From: Dehalococcoidia bacterium
Lineage (GTDB): Bacteria; Chloroflexota; Dehalococcoidia; UBA3495
Assembly: GCA_030753265.1 (NCBI GenBank)
Contig: JASMCQ010000088.1
Coordinates: forward strand, 1-64,000
DNA length: 64,000 nucleotides
Direction: 5' to 3'
Of the stretch, positions 1 through 7,594 are shown in pieces. The first letter of the stretch is position 1. Each line of letters begins with the position of its first letter. The notes under the pieces were generated by a model, which saw only the letters and a list, made by a program, of their open reading frames with translations, was not told where the DNA came from and did not search any database. The position numbers and the translations under genes were made by a program.

Positions 1-607
1 GCCGCGCCGCCTCCAACCGGTAATCGACCATATCCGTGGCCATTATCCGGCCTGCGCCCAGGGCTCCGGCCAACTGAATGTGCAGCAGCCCGGTGAGGCC
101 GCTGCCCAGGACCAGAACGCTCCGGCCCGCCGGCAATGCCGCTCGCTGCTGCGCGCGGAGAACGCAGCCCAGCGGTTCGACGAACGTTGCGTCTTCGAAG
201 GACACCTCCTCGGGCAGCAGGCACACCCCGCGGTCGACGTTGATCGCGGGAACCCGAAGGTACTCGGTGAATCCCCCCGGATCGAAGGTGGTCTGACGGA
301 GGGTGTCGCAGACGGTGTGATGGCCGTTCAAGCAGTGGTAGCAGGTGTTGCAAGGCACGTGATGGGTCACCAAAACCCGGTCGCCCACCCGGTAGCGGTC
401 CACTCCATCCCCAACTTGGGTAACCACACCGGCCAGTTCGTGTCCCAACACCAGGGGCGCCCGGGCGATGCGATACCATTCCATGACGTCGCTGCCGCAG
501 ATGCCGCTGGCCTCGACGCGGACCAGAAGCTCCCCAGGACCGACGGCCGGCACCGGCATCTCCTCGACCCGCACGTCCTGGTTGTTGTAATACATCGCCA
601 CGCGCAT
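1..607 (-). CDS. Zinc-dependent alcohol dehydrogenase, MDR family (3' end cut by window edge)
   Basis: Reading the minus strand from an ATG at 605-607 gives about 202 residues with no stop before the window edge, so the C-terminus is missing. The protein is a medium-chain (sorbitol/threonine dehydrogenase-like) NAD(P)-dependent alcohol dehydrogenase. Catalytic-zinc residues are visible as Cys37 (GICGSD) and His56-Glu57 (GHE). The structural-zinc lobe follows with four Cys in the pattern C-x2-C-x2-C-x7-C. The start of the Rossmann fold (VLVLGSGLTGLL) lies near residues 173-184. Substrate cannot be told from the sequence. It may be transcribed with the aldolase upstream on the same strand, although 175 bp and a hairpin repeat separate them. 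Confidence 0.9.
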   Translation of the reverse strand, partial: MRVAMYYNNQDVRVEEMPVPAVGPGELLVRVEASGICGSDVMEWYRIARAPLVLGHELAGVVTQVGDGVDRYRVGDRVLVTHHVPCNTCYHCLNGHHTVCDTLRQTTFDPGGFTEYLRVPAINVDRGVCLLPEEVSFEDATFVEPLGCVLRAQQRAALPAGRSVLVLGSGLTGLLHIQLAGALGAGRIMATDMVDYRLEAAR

Positions 608-666
608 TTAGCCGTACCTCAGCAGATCAGCATAGTAAGTTGCGAGAGAAAGTTGCAATGATGGGT

Positions 667-716
667 GAAATCCCCCGTCGGTCCCGCTTTCGTGAAGGGG
701 ATTCAGGGGGATTTCG
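667..716. repeat. Dispersed hairpin repeat, family A (GAAATCCCCC ... GGGGGATTTC)
   Basis: An inverted repeat with ends GAAATCCCCC and GGGGGATTTC and a GC-rich, partly self-complementary centre. Related copies or half-copies occur at about 5477-5508, 6949-6990, 26986-27020, 44092-44133, 44188-44225 and 59174-59217, all between genes. Confidence 0.75.
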
Positions 717-782
717 GCGAGCCATTGTCTCGCGAGTTCCCGCGTTCTACTCATGGAGCAGCGAGACGCCCCGGCTTCGGCA

Positions 783-1598
783 TTAGACCGACATCGGTAC
801 GGCGCTGAGTTCGCCGGCCTTGATACTTGTGAACATCTGATCCGCCTCGTCGACGGAGCCGTTTTCGTGGATGATGTGGCGCAACGCCCGGATCATGGCT
901 ACGGGGTGGTTGTTCTGCCAGATGTTCCTCCCCAGGTTCACTCCAATGGCGCCGTTCTGCAGGCCATCGTGTACAAACTCGAACACCTCCCGTTCGGTGT
1001 CCACCTGGGGCCCCCCGGCCATGACCACCGGAACCGGGCATCCCGTCACTATCTTGTCGAAATCCTCGGCGCACCAGTAGGTTTTCACCACTCGAGCCCC
1101 CAGCTCGGCGGCGATGCGGCAGCTCAAGGCGAGGTAACGGGCATCTCGAACCAACTCCCGGCCAACCGCGGTAACGGCCATTACCGGAATACCGTATTTT
1201 TCGCCCTCATTGACGAGCTTGCCCAGATTCAGCAGTGACTGGCGCTCGTAATCGGTGCCGACAAAGATGGAAATACCCACCGCCGCCACGTTCAGCCGGA
1301 TAGCATCCTCCATGGAGGTGGTTACTCCCTCGTCCGCCAGGTCCTTCCCCACCATGCTCGTTCCGCCGGAAACCCTGAGGATGATCGGCTTGGCCTTGGC
1401 CGGGTCGACTGATGCGCGTAGCACCCCCCTGGTAACAAAAACCGCATCGGTAAAGGGGAGCAGCGGCGCCAGAGTCTTGCCGGGTTCCTCCAGCATTCTG
1501 GTGGGACCCTGGAAGTATCCGTGGTCAATTGGAAGGTACAAACAACGGCCGTCCGATTGGATCAACTGCGCCATGCGATTTGCCATTCCCCAGTCCAT
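783..1598 (-). CDS. Class I aldolase of the DhnA/LsrF (DeoC-fold) family
   Basis: A 271-residue TIM-barrel aldolase. I chose the ATG at 1596-1598 rather than the upstream start because GAGGT sits about 8 nt before it and the family begins at this point. Motifs are the substrate-phosphate region YLPIDHGYFQGP near residue 21 and the Schiff-base lysine Lys172 in the motif VVKTYW. The family includes LsrF (AI-2 catabolism) and archaeal-type fructose-bisphosphate aldolase; which substrate is used here cannot be decided. No other lsr gene is nearby, so an AI-2 role is unlikely. It sits upstream of, and on the same strand as, the alcohol dehydrogenase. Confidence 0.87.
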   Translation of the reverse strand: MDWGMANRMAQLIQSDGRCLYLPIDHGYFQGPTRMLEEPGKTLAPLLPFTDAVFVTRGVLRASVDPAKAKPIILRVSGGTSMVGKDLADEGVTTSMEDAIRLNVAAVGISIFVGTDYERQSLLNLGKLVNEGEKYGIPVMAVTAVGRELVRDARYLALSCRIAAELGARVVKTYWCAEDFDKIVTGCPVPVVMAGGPQVDTEREVFEFVHDGLQNGAIGVNLGRNIWQNNHPVAMIRALRHIIHENGSVDEADQMFTSIKAGELSAVPMSV

Positions 1599-2065
1599 GT
1601 TAGTACCTCGCTTAGTTTTCGGGCTTACTTCCCCGGCGACAAGGCCGCGCGGTCCCGGCGTCAAACGGCCAGGCCCTCATGAGCGCCGCCGCCGGTCCCC
1701 AGGCACCCCTATTCTACCAGCTTCGCCACCAGGCGGCGAGGTACAGGCAGAGCAAAAGAAACAGGCGGCTTGGTTATGCCGGACTGGCAAAAGACCGGGA
1801 TAAGGTTATTCGTGAAGTGTTCACCGGGGGCCTGGTTGGCCGGAAAACAACCTGCCGGCAGTGGGTCTCCGAATGGAGGATCTGCAACCGGCAAAGAAGG
1901 TGCTCGCTTAAGTGGGCGGCAAGCATGTGTACGAATTGAATGGATTTCGCCGACACAATAAAGTGGCCGTCCTCGACCCAGGCCGAGGACGGCCGCCATA
2001 ACAAGCAGATTTAAGCTGATTGGGCCGGAGCCCGTGTTGCGTCGGCCCGGTTACCGGCGGACCGG
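1599..2065. other. Intergenic region, 467 bp
   Basis: Contains the leader of the aldolase gene and, at its right end, a hairpin described separately. I see no supportable gene; the short open frames here have no recognisable protein features. Confidence 0.6.
1965..1994 (-). terminator. Terminator-like hairpin downstream of the small Cys-rich protein gene
   Basis: GGCCGTCCTCG and CGAGGACGGCC form perfect 11-bp arms around an 8-nt loop. On the minus strand it lies about 70 nt past the stop of the gene at 2066-2335 and is followed by a partly T-rich tail (ACTTTATTG). Confidence 0.5.
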
Positions 2066-2335
2066 CTATTCCATCACCCGTGTCCGGCATGAGTGGCAAC
2101 CGCATTCCCGGCGGTTCTGGAACAACCCGCTGTATATGAGGTCCACCATCTCTTTTTCGGTCAGACTGAACGACTCACCCGTCGCCATGAACTCTCGCAT
2201 GTGGTCCGACTGGTCGGCCTCTTCGTCAGGAGCAAGACTGTTACCATGAAGTATGGCTTTGCTGGCATATCCCCGCAGGACGGAGAGCTGCCGTGCCATG
2301 GCTTCCTTGTGGTCCACCAGGGTGGGATTGCTCAT
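2066..2335 (-). CDS. Small hypothetical protein with C-terminal Cys cluster
   Basis: An 89-residue soluble protein with no signal peptide or membrane segment. A strong ribosome binding site (GGAGGAGGTG, 4-5 nt before the ATG) supports it. The N-terminal 75 residues look helical and charged; the C-terminus ends in ECGCHSCRTRVME, giving a C-x-C-H-x-C motif that could bind a metal. I do not recognise the family. It stands alone between a hairpin terminator and a divergent phosphodiesterase gene. Confidence 0.65.
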   Translation of the reverse strand: MSNPTLVDHKEAMARQLSVLRGYASKAILHGNSLAPDEEADQSDHMREFMATGESFSLTEKEMVDLIYSGLFQNRRECGCHSCRTRVME

Positions 2336-2681
2336 GATGCACCTCCTCCACTGACGCTTTCTTTACTCCTTAGCAATAAGTTTGACATGGGTATTGTTGT
2401 TTTGTATCGCCCTGAAGGGTGAGTTTTCGGGTGAAAAAAGGACTAGCCCCGGGCCTTACGCCTACAGCTCGAACGTCGGGAGGGCTACAACCGGCCCGCC
2501 TCCACGGCCAATACGATGCGGTCCTCGTCCCGCAACTGGGTAATGTCTTGGGGGGTCCGGCGTCCCGGCCACCGGGCCGGCCGCTTTGTGAAACGGGTAG
2601 AAAACTTCGTTGACAGGCTGGCCCGCTCCATCTACTCTTCAGAAATCGACTTCCCGCGGATTGGCGAGAGGAGGGGGACGG
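2336..2681. other. Divergent intergenic region, 346 bp
   Basis: Lies between the small Cys protein (minus) and the phosphodiesterase (plus), so promoters for both are expected here. I could not assign a convincing pair of -35/-10 boxes. A longer minus-strand open frame across this area is the antisense shadow of the phosphodiesterase. Confidence 0.5.
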
Positions 2682-3155
2682 TTGCTGGTGGGGGTTGTCT
2701 CCGACACCCATGGTTATCTTGACCCAAGGGTACCCGTGCTGCTGCGCGGCGTCGATCATATCCTCCACGCGGGGGATATTGGGTGCAACGGCATCATTGA
2801 GGAGCTGGGCCGCATCGCACCCGTCACGGCGGTCCGCGGCAACGTCGACCGGGAAGGCCCGGAGTCGCTCTATCCGTTGGACGCGACGGAGGTGTTCGCG
2901 GGCTGCAAGGTATTCATGACCCACCAGGTAAAGGTCCCGAAGGGCCTCGACGACCCGGCCATGGAAGGCTATCAATCGGGCGGTTTCGACGTAGTGGTCT
3001 TCGGGCACAGCCACATCGCCCTCCGGGAGCGCCGGGGCCGCACCCTCTTCTTCAACCCCGGGGCAGCGGGAAAAAGGCGGTTCAAGTTGGTCCCGTCCAT
3101 CGGATTCCTGACCCTGGAGGGGGGCCTGACCGAGGGGATAATCGTTCCCTTGTAG
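2682..3155 (+). CDS. YfcE/MJ0936-type metallophosphoesterase
   Basis: A 157-residue calcineurin-like phosphodiesterase of the small YfcE type. Metal-binding motifs appear in the usual order: SDTHG at the N-terminus, HAGDIG, RGNVD, a His in FMTHQ, and FGHSH near the C-terminus. The start is taken as TTG at 2682-2684 because a purine-rich GGAGAGGAGGGGG tract lies just upstream and the fold begins immediately (LLVGVVSDTH). Family members hydrolyse phosphodiesters in vitro; the physiological substrate is not known. It stands alone. Confidence 0.85.
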   Translation: MLVGVVSDTHGYLDPRVPVLLRGVDHILHAGDIGCNGIIEELGRIAPVTAVRGNVDREGPESLYPLDATEVFAGCKVFMTHQVKVPKGLDDPAMEGYQSGGFDVVVFGHSHIALRERRGRTLFFNPGAAGKRRFKLVPSIGFLTLEGGLTEGIIVPL

Positions 3156-3502
3156 CAGCTCCCCCGGCTCCGTACGTTTCGAGGTGCGCCCTTTCGAACA
3201 GGCTTCGCTAATTGCCCTGGGGACGGAACGGGCTTTCGCCTCAGCCAAGGCTCGCCGCCCGCCTCGGGCCGTCGACAATGCCTGTTTCCGGGGATTCCGC
3301 CTGCCGGTTGCCACCGGCGCCATGAGGGATGAGAATGGACGCGCCGGGGGCGGATTCCCCAGACTCCTCCAGGAAGAACGGAGGGGCTGCTGGGCAGGCC
3401 GGGAAACCCTGGGGCCGGTCCCAATCGAAGGGACCCGCCCGGCGCACTTTATTGGATTGAATCCATTTCAGGGAATGAATCAAGACTCGGGAGGACGATT
3501 GT
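3156..3502. other. Intergenic region, 347 bp
   Basis: Lies between the phosphodiesterase and the SDR, both on the plus strand. I see no gene and no clear promoter in it; a GGAGG ribosome site precedes the SDR start. Confidence 0.45.
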
Positions 3503-4276
3503 ATGAGACTGGAAGGTAAGGTTGCCCTGATCAGCGGAGCGGCCACCGGAATCGAGGGGGAGCTGATGGGCTTCGGCGGGGCCGCGGCCCGGCTGTTCGC
3601 GCAGGAAGGCGCCAAGGTAGTCCTCAGCGACATCAATGAGGAGGGAGGTCTCAAGACCGCCGAGCAGATACGGGAATCCGGTGGGGACGCCATCTTCGTC
3701 CGCCTGGACGTGACCAACGAGCAGGACTGGATCGACGCAATTCAGACCACGGTGACCCGCTTCGGCCGGCTGAACATCCTGGTGAACAACGCCGGCACCA
3801 GCGCTCGCCTCACCGTGGAGGAAACGACCTCGGAGATTTGGGACGGCCAGATGGCCCTCCACGCCAAAGGGGTATTTCTGGGAACCAAGCACGCCATCCC
3901 GGAGATGCGCCGGATCGGCGGGGGCTCGATCATCAACCTTTCGTCAATCAACGGCCTGGTCGGCGGCCCGACCAATGCCGCCTACCATGCCGCCAAGGGG
4001 GCCGTGCGCCTCTTCTCCAAGTCAGCCGCCATCCAGTACGCCGGGGACAATATCAGGGTTAACTCGGTCCACCCGGGACATATGCTCACCCCGCTGACCA
4101 CCAGGGGATACGACACCGAACCGGGCCGCCGCGACACGGCGCTGGGCAGGATACCCTTGGGCCGGCTGGGAAACGCCTCCGACATTGCCTACGGCATTCT
4201 GTACTTGGCCTCCGATGAGGCGTCGTACCTCACCGGCTCCGAGCTGGTGATCGACGGAGGCATCACGGCACAATAG
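3503..4276 (+). CDS. Short-chain dehydrogenase/reductase (SDR) with unusual glycine-rich loop
   Basis: A 257-residue classical SDR. Seen: NNAG at residues 95-98, Ser147/Ser148, and the active-site pair Tyr161-x3-Lys165 (YHAAK), followed by the PG motif and a C-terminal LTGSELVIDGG. The nucleotide-binding loop is odd: instead of TGxxxGIG it reads SGAATGIEGELMGFGGAAA, about six residues longer than normal between the first glycines and the alphaB helix. Asp43 after the second strand suggests NAD(H). Start is ATG with GGAGG upstream. It converges on the agmatinase remnant 16 bp downstream. Substrate unknown. Confidence 0.88.
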   Translation: MRLEGKVALISGAATGIEGELMGFGGAAARLFAQEGAKVVLSDINEEGGLKTAEQIRESGGDAIFVRLDVTNEQDWIDAIQTTVTRFGRLNILVNNAGTSARLTVEETTSEIWDGQMALHAKGVFLGTKHAIPEMRRIGGGSIINLSSINGLVGGPTNAAYHAAKGAVRLFSKSAAIQYAGDNIRVNSVHPGHMLTPLTTRGYDTEPGRRDTALGRIPLGRLGNASDIAYGILYLASDEASYLTGSELVIDGGITAQ

Positions 4277-4292
4277 TGCTCTACATAAGCGG

Positions 4293-4661
4293 TCAGCGGG
4301 AAGGGAACCGGGCGGCCAGCACGTCGATGATCAGCCGGGCGGCGAGCTGGACCGTGATTTCGGAGCAGTCGTAGGGCGGGGCCACCTCCACCATGTCGAG
4401 CGCCACCAGGCCGCCCCGCTCCGCCAGGCTCACCAGGCAGTCTCGAATCTCGGAGTAGTACAGCCCTCCGGTTTCGGGCGTGCCCGTACCGGGCGCCTGG
4501 CTCGGGTCCATCACATCGATATCCACGGTGATGTACTGGTTCTCGGCTTTTGGGATCAGGTCGGCCACGCCCTGGGGACCGAGTTGCCGGAAACTGTTGG
4601 TGGTGATGATGAGGCTTCCGTCCCTTTGCGACTCCTCGTAGGGCCGACTTCGGGTAGGCAA
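4293..4661 (-). pseudogene. Agmatinase/arginase-family remnant (C-terminal third only)
   Basis: About 120 residues match only the C-terminal part of an ureohydrolase. The metal-binding signature DIDVMDPSQAPGTGTPETGG is intact, but the N-terminal ~190 residues with the first two metal motifs (GGDHS and DAHxD) are absent: the frame opens in unrelated sequence immediately upstream, near 4660. Ureohydrolases need both halves for the binuclear Mn site, so this copy should be inactive. See the finding on the apparent deletion junction at 4655-4661. Confidence 0.75.
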
Positions 4662-4759
4662 TTGTGGCGCTGGGATTGCTTATGCTCTGGAAGTGGCCGC
4701 CCTGGCTGGTGGTGGTCTTGACCGCCGGCGGCAGCGCTGCCCTCGGGGGCCTGGCTGAC
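4655..4759 (+). pseudogene. Possible 3' remnant of a membrane-transporter gene (ChrA-like tail)
   Basis: A short plus-strand frame of about 34 codons encodes a hydrophobic stretch (IVALGLLMLWKWPPWLVVV) typical of the last transmembrane segment of a transporter, and resembles ChrA C-termini to my eye. It begins right where the agmatinase remnant loses similarity and has no start codon. Too short to be sure. Confidence 0.25.
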
Positions 4760-4834
4760 CTGACCTGACCTGATCGCACCTTCTCGCAGCTACGTGTTTG
4801 ACGTCACCAAGGATATTCGCCAGGTCTGCCTCTC

Positions 4835-5290
4835 TCAGCGCCCCAGTTCCCACTTCACCCGCACCAACTCCCAGAACGAGGCCACGTCCTCGGGAGAGGC
4901 AATGGGCACCCGGACTTCCTTTCTGCCCCGGGGGCCGGGGGTCTCGGCCACCAGGAGGCGCAGCTCGTGGGGAACCTGCTCCGACTCCAAAATGACCGGC
5001 TCCAGCTTCCTTGACCCCACGAACATGGTGGCTCTGAGCCCGGCGCGGAAGTTGTGGACGTGGAAGAGTTGAGTGCCTTCCGAGTAGTACGCCGGGGTCC
5101 AGTGGCGGCAGAAGCCATCGTACAACGTCCGTTCCGCCACGCCGGGAAGCGCCAGCGCCAGGTCGCGAAGCTCGGTTAGCAGCGCGGCCCGGGGTTCCTC
5201 CATGGTTTGGATGATGGTCCGGACGTCCGGGCCTCCCGGAGAACCCGGTAGCGAGTCATCTAGGGTAGTCCGTCGGCCTCCCTTCTTCAT
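4835..5290 (-). CDS. Small uncharacterised protein, possibly MmcQ/YjbR-like
   Basis: Up to 151 residues; an internal ATG (MEEPRAALL, near 5203) may be the true start and would leave about 122. The body contains LFHVHNF, RATMFVG and a C-terminal helix FWELVRVKWELG. The arrangement (helical N-terminus with LPGVAE, then beta hairpins) recalls small MmcQ/YjbR-like or DUF-type domains, but I cannot name it firmly. No signal peptide, no membrane segment. It is not clearly linked to neighbours. Confidence 0.55.
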   Translation of the reverse strand: MKKGGRRTTLDDSLPGSPGGPDVRTIIQTMEEPRAALLTELRDLALALPGVAERTLYDGFCRHWTPAYYSEGTQLFHVHNFRAGLRATMFVGSRKLEPVILESEQVPHELRLLVAETPGPRGRKEVRVPIASPEDVASFWELVRVKWELGR

Positions 5291-5749
5291 GATCGAGCCC
5301 CTTCTTCGGTTCGGATCGGTTGGGCCGATTATACAATGCGGGCGCGCGCTTGGCTCCTGCCAGGCCGGTGCTCAATGACGAAAGTGGTATCCTGCTCCCC
5401 ACCCAACCCGCTCATCGTTGCGTTGACCGTCAACCTCATTCGACGTCATCGGCGGTGAACAGCAACCCTTTCATCCCACTTTGGTAAAGGGGGACCGAGG
5501 GGGATTTCCACACCGCCGGGCCTGCCATTTTGTTCAGGTCGCACCAATCGACTCAGCCGCCGGAATTGACAGCCAAAACGGTTCACTATACAGTAGCAGC
5601 CGGGCCGCCATCGGACCAAAGCCCATGACCCCGGCGACACGGGCCGGCCCCTGTTCTCATGCCCGGTGGAGCACCTCTGGTATTGTCCCTCTGATATTGC
5701 TGAGGAAACCCTGAAATAAGCACAGTGAGTTAGGCGAGGAGGCACCCGA
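5291..5749. other. Intergenic region, 459 bp, with a family A half-repeat
   Basis: Holds the presumed leaders of the small minus-strand gene and the plus-strand nitronate monooxygenase, and a family A repeat at about 5477-5508 (ACTTTGGTAAAGGGGGACC then GAGGGGGATTT). A good GAGGAGG ribosome site precedes the ATG at 5750. No other gene seen. Confidence 0.5.
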
Positions 5750-6871
5750 ATGGAAAGGCATGTACTGCGCACCCCACTCTGCGAACGTCTTGGTATCGAG
5801 TACCCCATCTGCTTGGCAGGAATGGGCGGAAGAGGCAACGCCACGCCGCCCGCGTTGGTGGCCGCCGTCTCCAACGCCGGCGGTCTGGGAGTCATTGGCG
5901 GTTCGGGGATGAGCCCCGAGGAGATCAGCACGCGCATTCGAGAGGTTCGCGCCCTGACGGACAAGCCCTTCGGGGTGGACTTGCTCCTGCCCGCCAGGCT
6001 TGCCGAGTCCGAGGACACCCGGGCAGGAATCCGTGAGCAGCTTCAGCGTGACTATCCCAAACACGTGGCGTTCGTGCGGAGTCTGATGCGCGAGTTCGAT
6101 CTTCCGGACGAATTCACCGAAAAGAAGCGGCCGGTCACCCGCAAGAACATCCAGGGCCAGGTCGACGTGGTGTTGGAGGAGAGGGTGCCCGTGTTCGCGG
6201 CGGCCCTGGGAGACCCGTCCTGGGTGGTCCCGTTGGCCCGCGAGAAAGACATCACCGTCTTCGGCATGGCGGGCTCGGTGCGCCATGCCCGGCGGCAGGT
6301 TGAGGCCGGAGTGGATATTGTCGTGGCCCAGGGGCACGAGGCCGGTGGCCATACCGGCAGGATTGCGAGCTTCCCCCTGATCCCTCAGGTCGTGGACGCG
6401 GTCTCGCCGCTTCCGGTGATCGCGGCGGGAGGCATCGGAGACGGGCGAGGTGTCGCCGCCGCCCTGGCCTTGGGCGCCGTGGGAGCCTGGGTCGGGACCG
6501 CCTTCCTGGTGGCTGAGGAGAGCATGATCCCGGACCGCCATAAGGCTGACATCCTCGGGGGAGCCACCGAAGACTTCGTGATCACCCGGTCCTACACCGG
6601 AAAGACCGCCCGAGACTACAAGAACGTGGTCATCGATGCGTGGGAGAATGCCGACCTGGACCCGTTGCCCATGCCCTTGCAGGGGGCCTTGATGGAAGAC
6701 TTCGTGGAGGCGGCGTCCAAAGCGGGACGGCATGACTTGATAAACAGCCCGGCAGGCCAGATCGGCGGTATGCTCAAGGACCCCAAGCCCGCCGCCAGGA
6801 TAATGGACGAACTGGTCCAGGGCGCTGTGGATGTGTTGCAACAGTTGCAGGGCGCCGTGGTGCTGGTCTAG
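5750..6871 (+). CDS. Nitronate monooxygenase / 2-nitropropane dioxygenase family
   Basis: A 373-residue FMN-dependent TIM-barrel enzyme. The N-terminal flavin-binding region is PICLAGMGGRG with SNAGGLGVIGG after it; the catalytic-base region is QGHEAGGHTG, with His201 in the usual place; the phosphate-binding loops are AAGGIGDG and GAWVGTAF. Family members oxidise alkyl nitronates or act as related flavin oxidoreductases; several homologues are misannotated enoyl-ACP reductases (FabK), so the true substrate is open. Preceded by GAGGAGG and followed 77 bp downstream by a strong GC hairpin. Confidence 0.9.
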   Translation: MERHVLRTPLCERLGIEYPICLAGMGGRGNATPPALVAAVSNAGGLGVIGGSGMSPEEISTRIREVRALTDKPFGVDLLLPARLAESEDTRAGIREQLQRDYPKHVAFVRSLMREFDLPDEFTEKKRPVTRKNIQGQVDVVLEERVPVFAAALGDPSWVVPLAREKDITVFGMAGSVRHARRQVEAGVDIVVAQGHEAGGHTGRIASFPLIPQVVDAVSPLPVIAAGGIGDGRGVAAALALGAVGAWVGTAFLVAEESMIPDRHKADILGGATEDFVITRSYTGKTARDYKNVVIDAWENADLDPLPMPLQGALMEDFVEAASKAGRHDLINSPAGQIGGMLKDPKPAARIMDELVQGAVDVLQQLQGAVVLV

Positions 6872-6948
6872 CCCGGGGCCAGGCTCAACGTCATCCACCG
6901 TCGCCCAATTACCTAGAACCTAAGACGCCAAGCTTGCAACGAAGAGAC

Positions 6949-6990
6949 CCCCTGTGCCCCCTTCTAATGAGGGGGCACAGGGGGATTTTC
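6949..6990 (+). terminator. GC hairpin with T-rich tail (also family A repeat-like)
   Basis: CCCCTGTGCCCCC and GGGGGCACAGGGG form perfect 13-bp arms around a 9-nt loop, followed by ATTTTCTC. It could end the nitronate monooxygenase transcript and also carries the CCCCC/GGGGGATTT ends of the family A repeat. Confidence 0.55.
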
Positions 6991-7044
6991 TCGGCCAAAG
7001 CGAGACTAGGTGAGCGGACCAAACCCGGCTGGCCCGGCCCAGGC

Positions 7045-7587
7045 TCAGTGGGCGACCAGGTGCTCGATAGCCTGGAGCGCCGCCGTCCGGGCCCGCTCCA
7101 GAAGCTCCTTCTCGGTCAGGGTCCCAATTGGGTGGTCGACGATGGCCAAACCATAGGTTGCGTCACCCCGCATCCGGGACATGGCGTGGGCCTGGGTAAC
7201 GAAGGGCTTGGTGCACAGCACCGTGGAGGGCACGCCCAGAAGCTCCGCTTCCATCGCGTCGTGCACACTGCACGACGTACAGGAGCCTCATTCGGCCGTG
7301 GCGTGAATTATCACGTCGCACTGCCCAGCCATCTCCTTGAGGATATCGGGGCCGGCGGGCCACTGATGGCTTGCCTTGCTGATCTCCACCACGCCCTTGA
7401 GGGAATAACGCTCCCCAATCGCGTCCGCGATCATGCGGAGCAGCTCATCGGCGTGGGGCTTCCGGTTGGACAGGAGGCCGATGATTTTGCCGTCCAGAGT
7501 GGTCGGGCGCTTGGCGAGGACATCCGTATTGGGAACACCCTCGTCACGAGGGTCCAGAGTCACCAACTGATCAGACCGACTAACCAT
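7045..7587 (-). CDS. UGSC-motif selenoprotein (in-frame UGA read as selenocysteine)
   Basis: A continuous frame of 180 residues interrupted only by TGA at 7288-7290 (codon 100). The residues around it read ATAE-U-GSC-TSC, so Sec100 lies in a U-G-S-C motif with Cys103 and a further Cys106. I recall this motif from the family NCBI names 'UGSC family (seleno)protein'. The N-terminal half (LDGKIIGLLSNRKPHADELL, then CDVIIHATAE) looks like a flavodoxin/Rossmann-type sheet with the redox motif in the loop after the central strand. The stem-loop right after the UGA fits a bacterial SECIS. The ATG at 7587 has AGGAGG overlapping the stop codon of the partner gene 7 bp upstream, so the two are probably translated together. 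The reaction is unknown. A second copy lies at 18029-19708. Confidence 0.88.
7257..7277 (-). promoter_or_regulatory. Predicted bacterial SECIS element of the UGSC selenoprotein
   Basis: Starting 10 nt after the UGA, CGTCGTGCA pairs perfectly with TGCACGACG around a GTG apical loop (9-bp stem, loop 20-22 nt after the UGA). E. coli fdhF has a similar UGCA-closed loop containing GU. The homologous gene at 19 kb has a stem in the same register with a compensatory base-pair change. Confidence 0.75.
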
Positions 7588-7594
7588 TGCCGGT

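Noticed and set aside
2370..3323. 317-residue minus-strand frame
   Set aside because: Antisense shadow of the phosphodiesterase at 2682-3155.
5657..6898. 413-residue open frame antisense to the nitronate monooxygenase
   Set aside because: The plus strand has all family motifs; the antisense frame has none.
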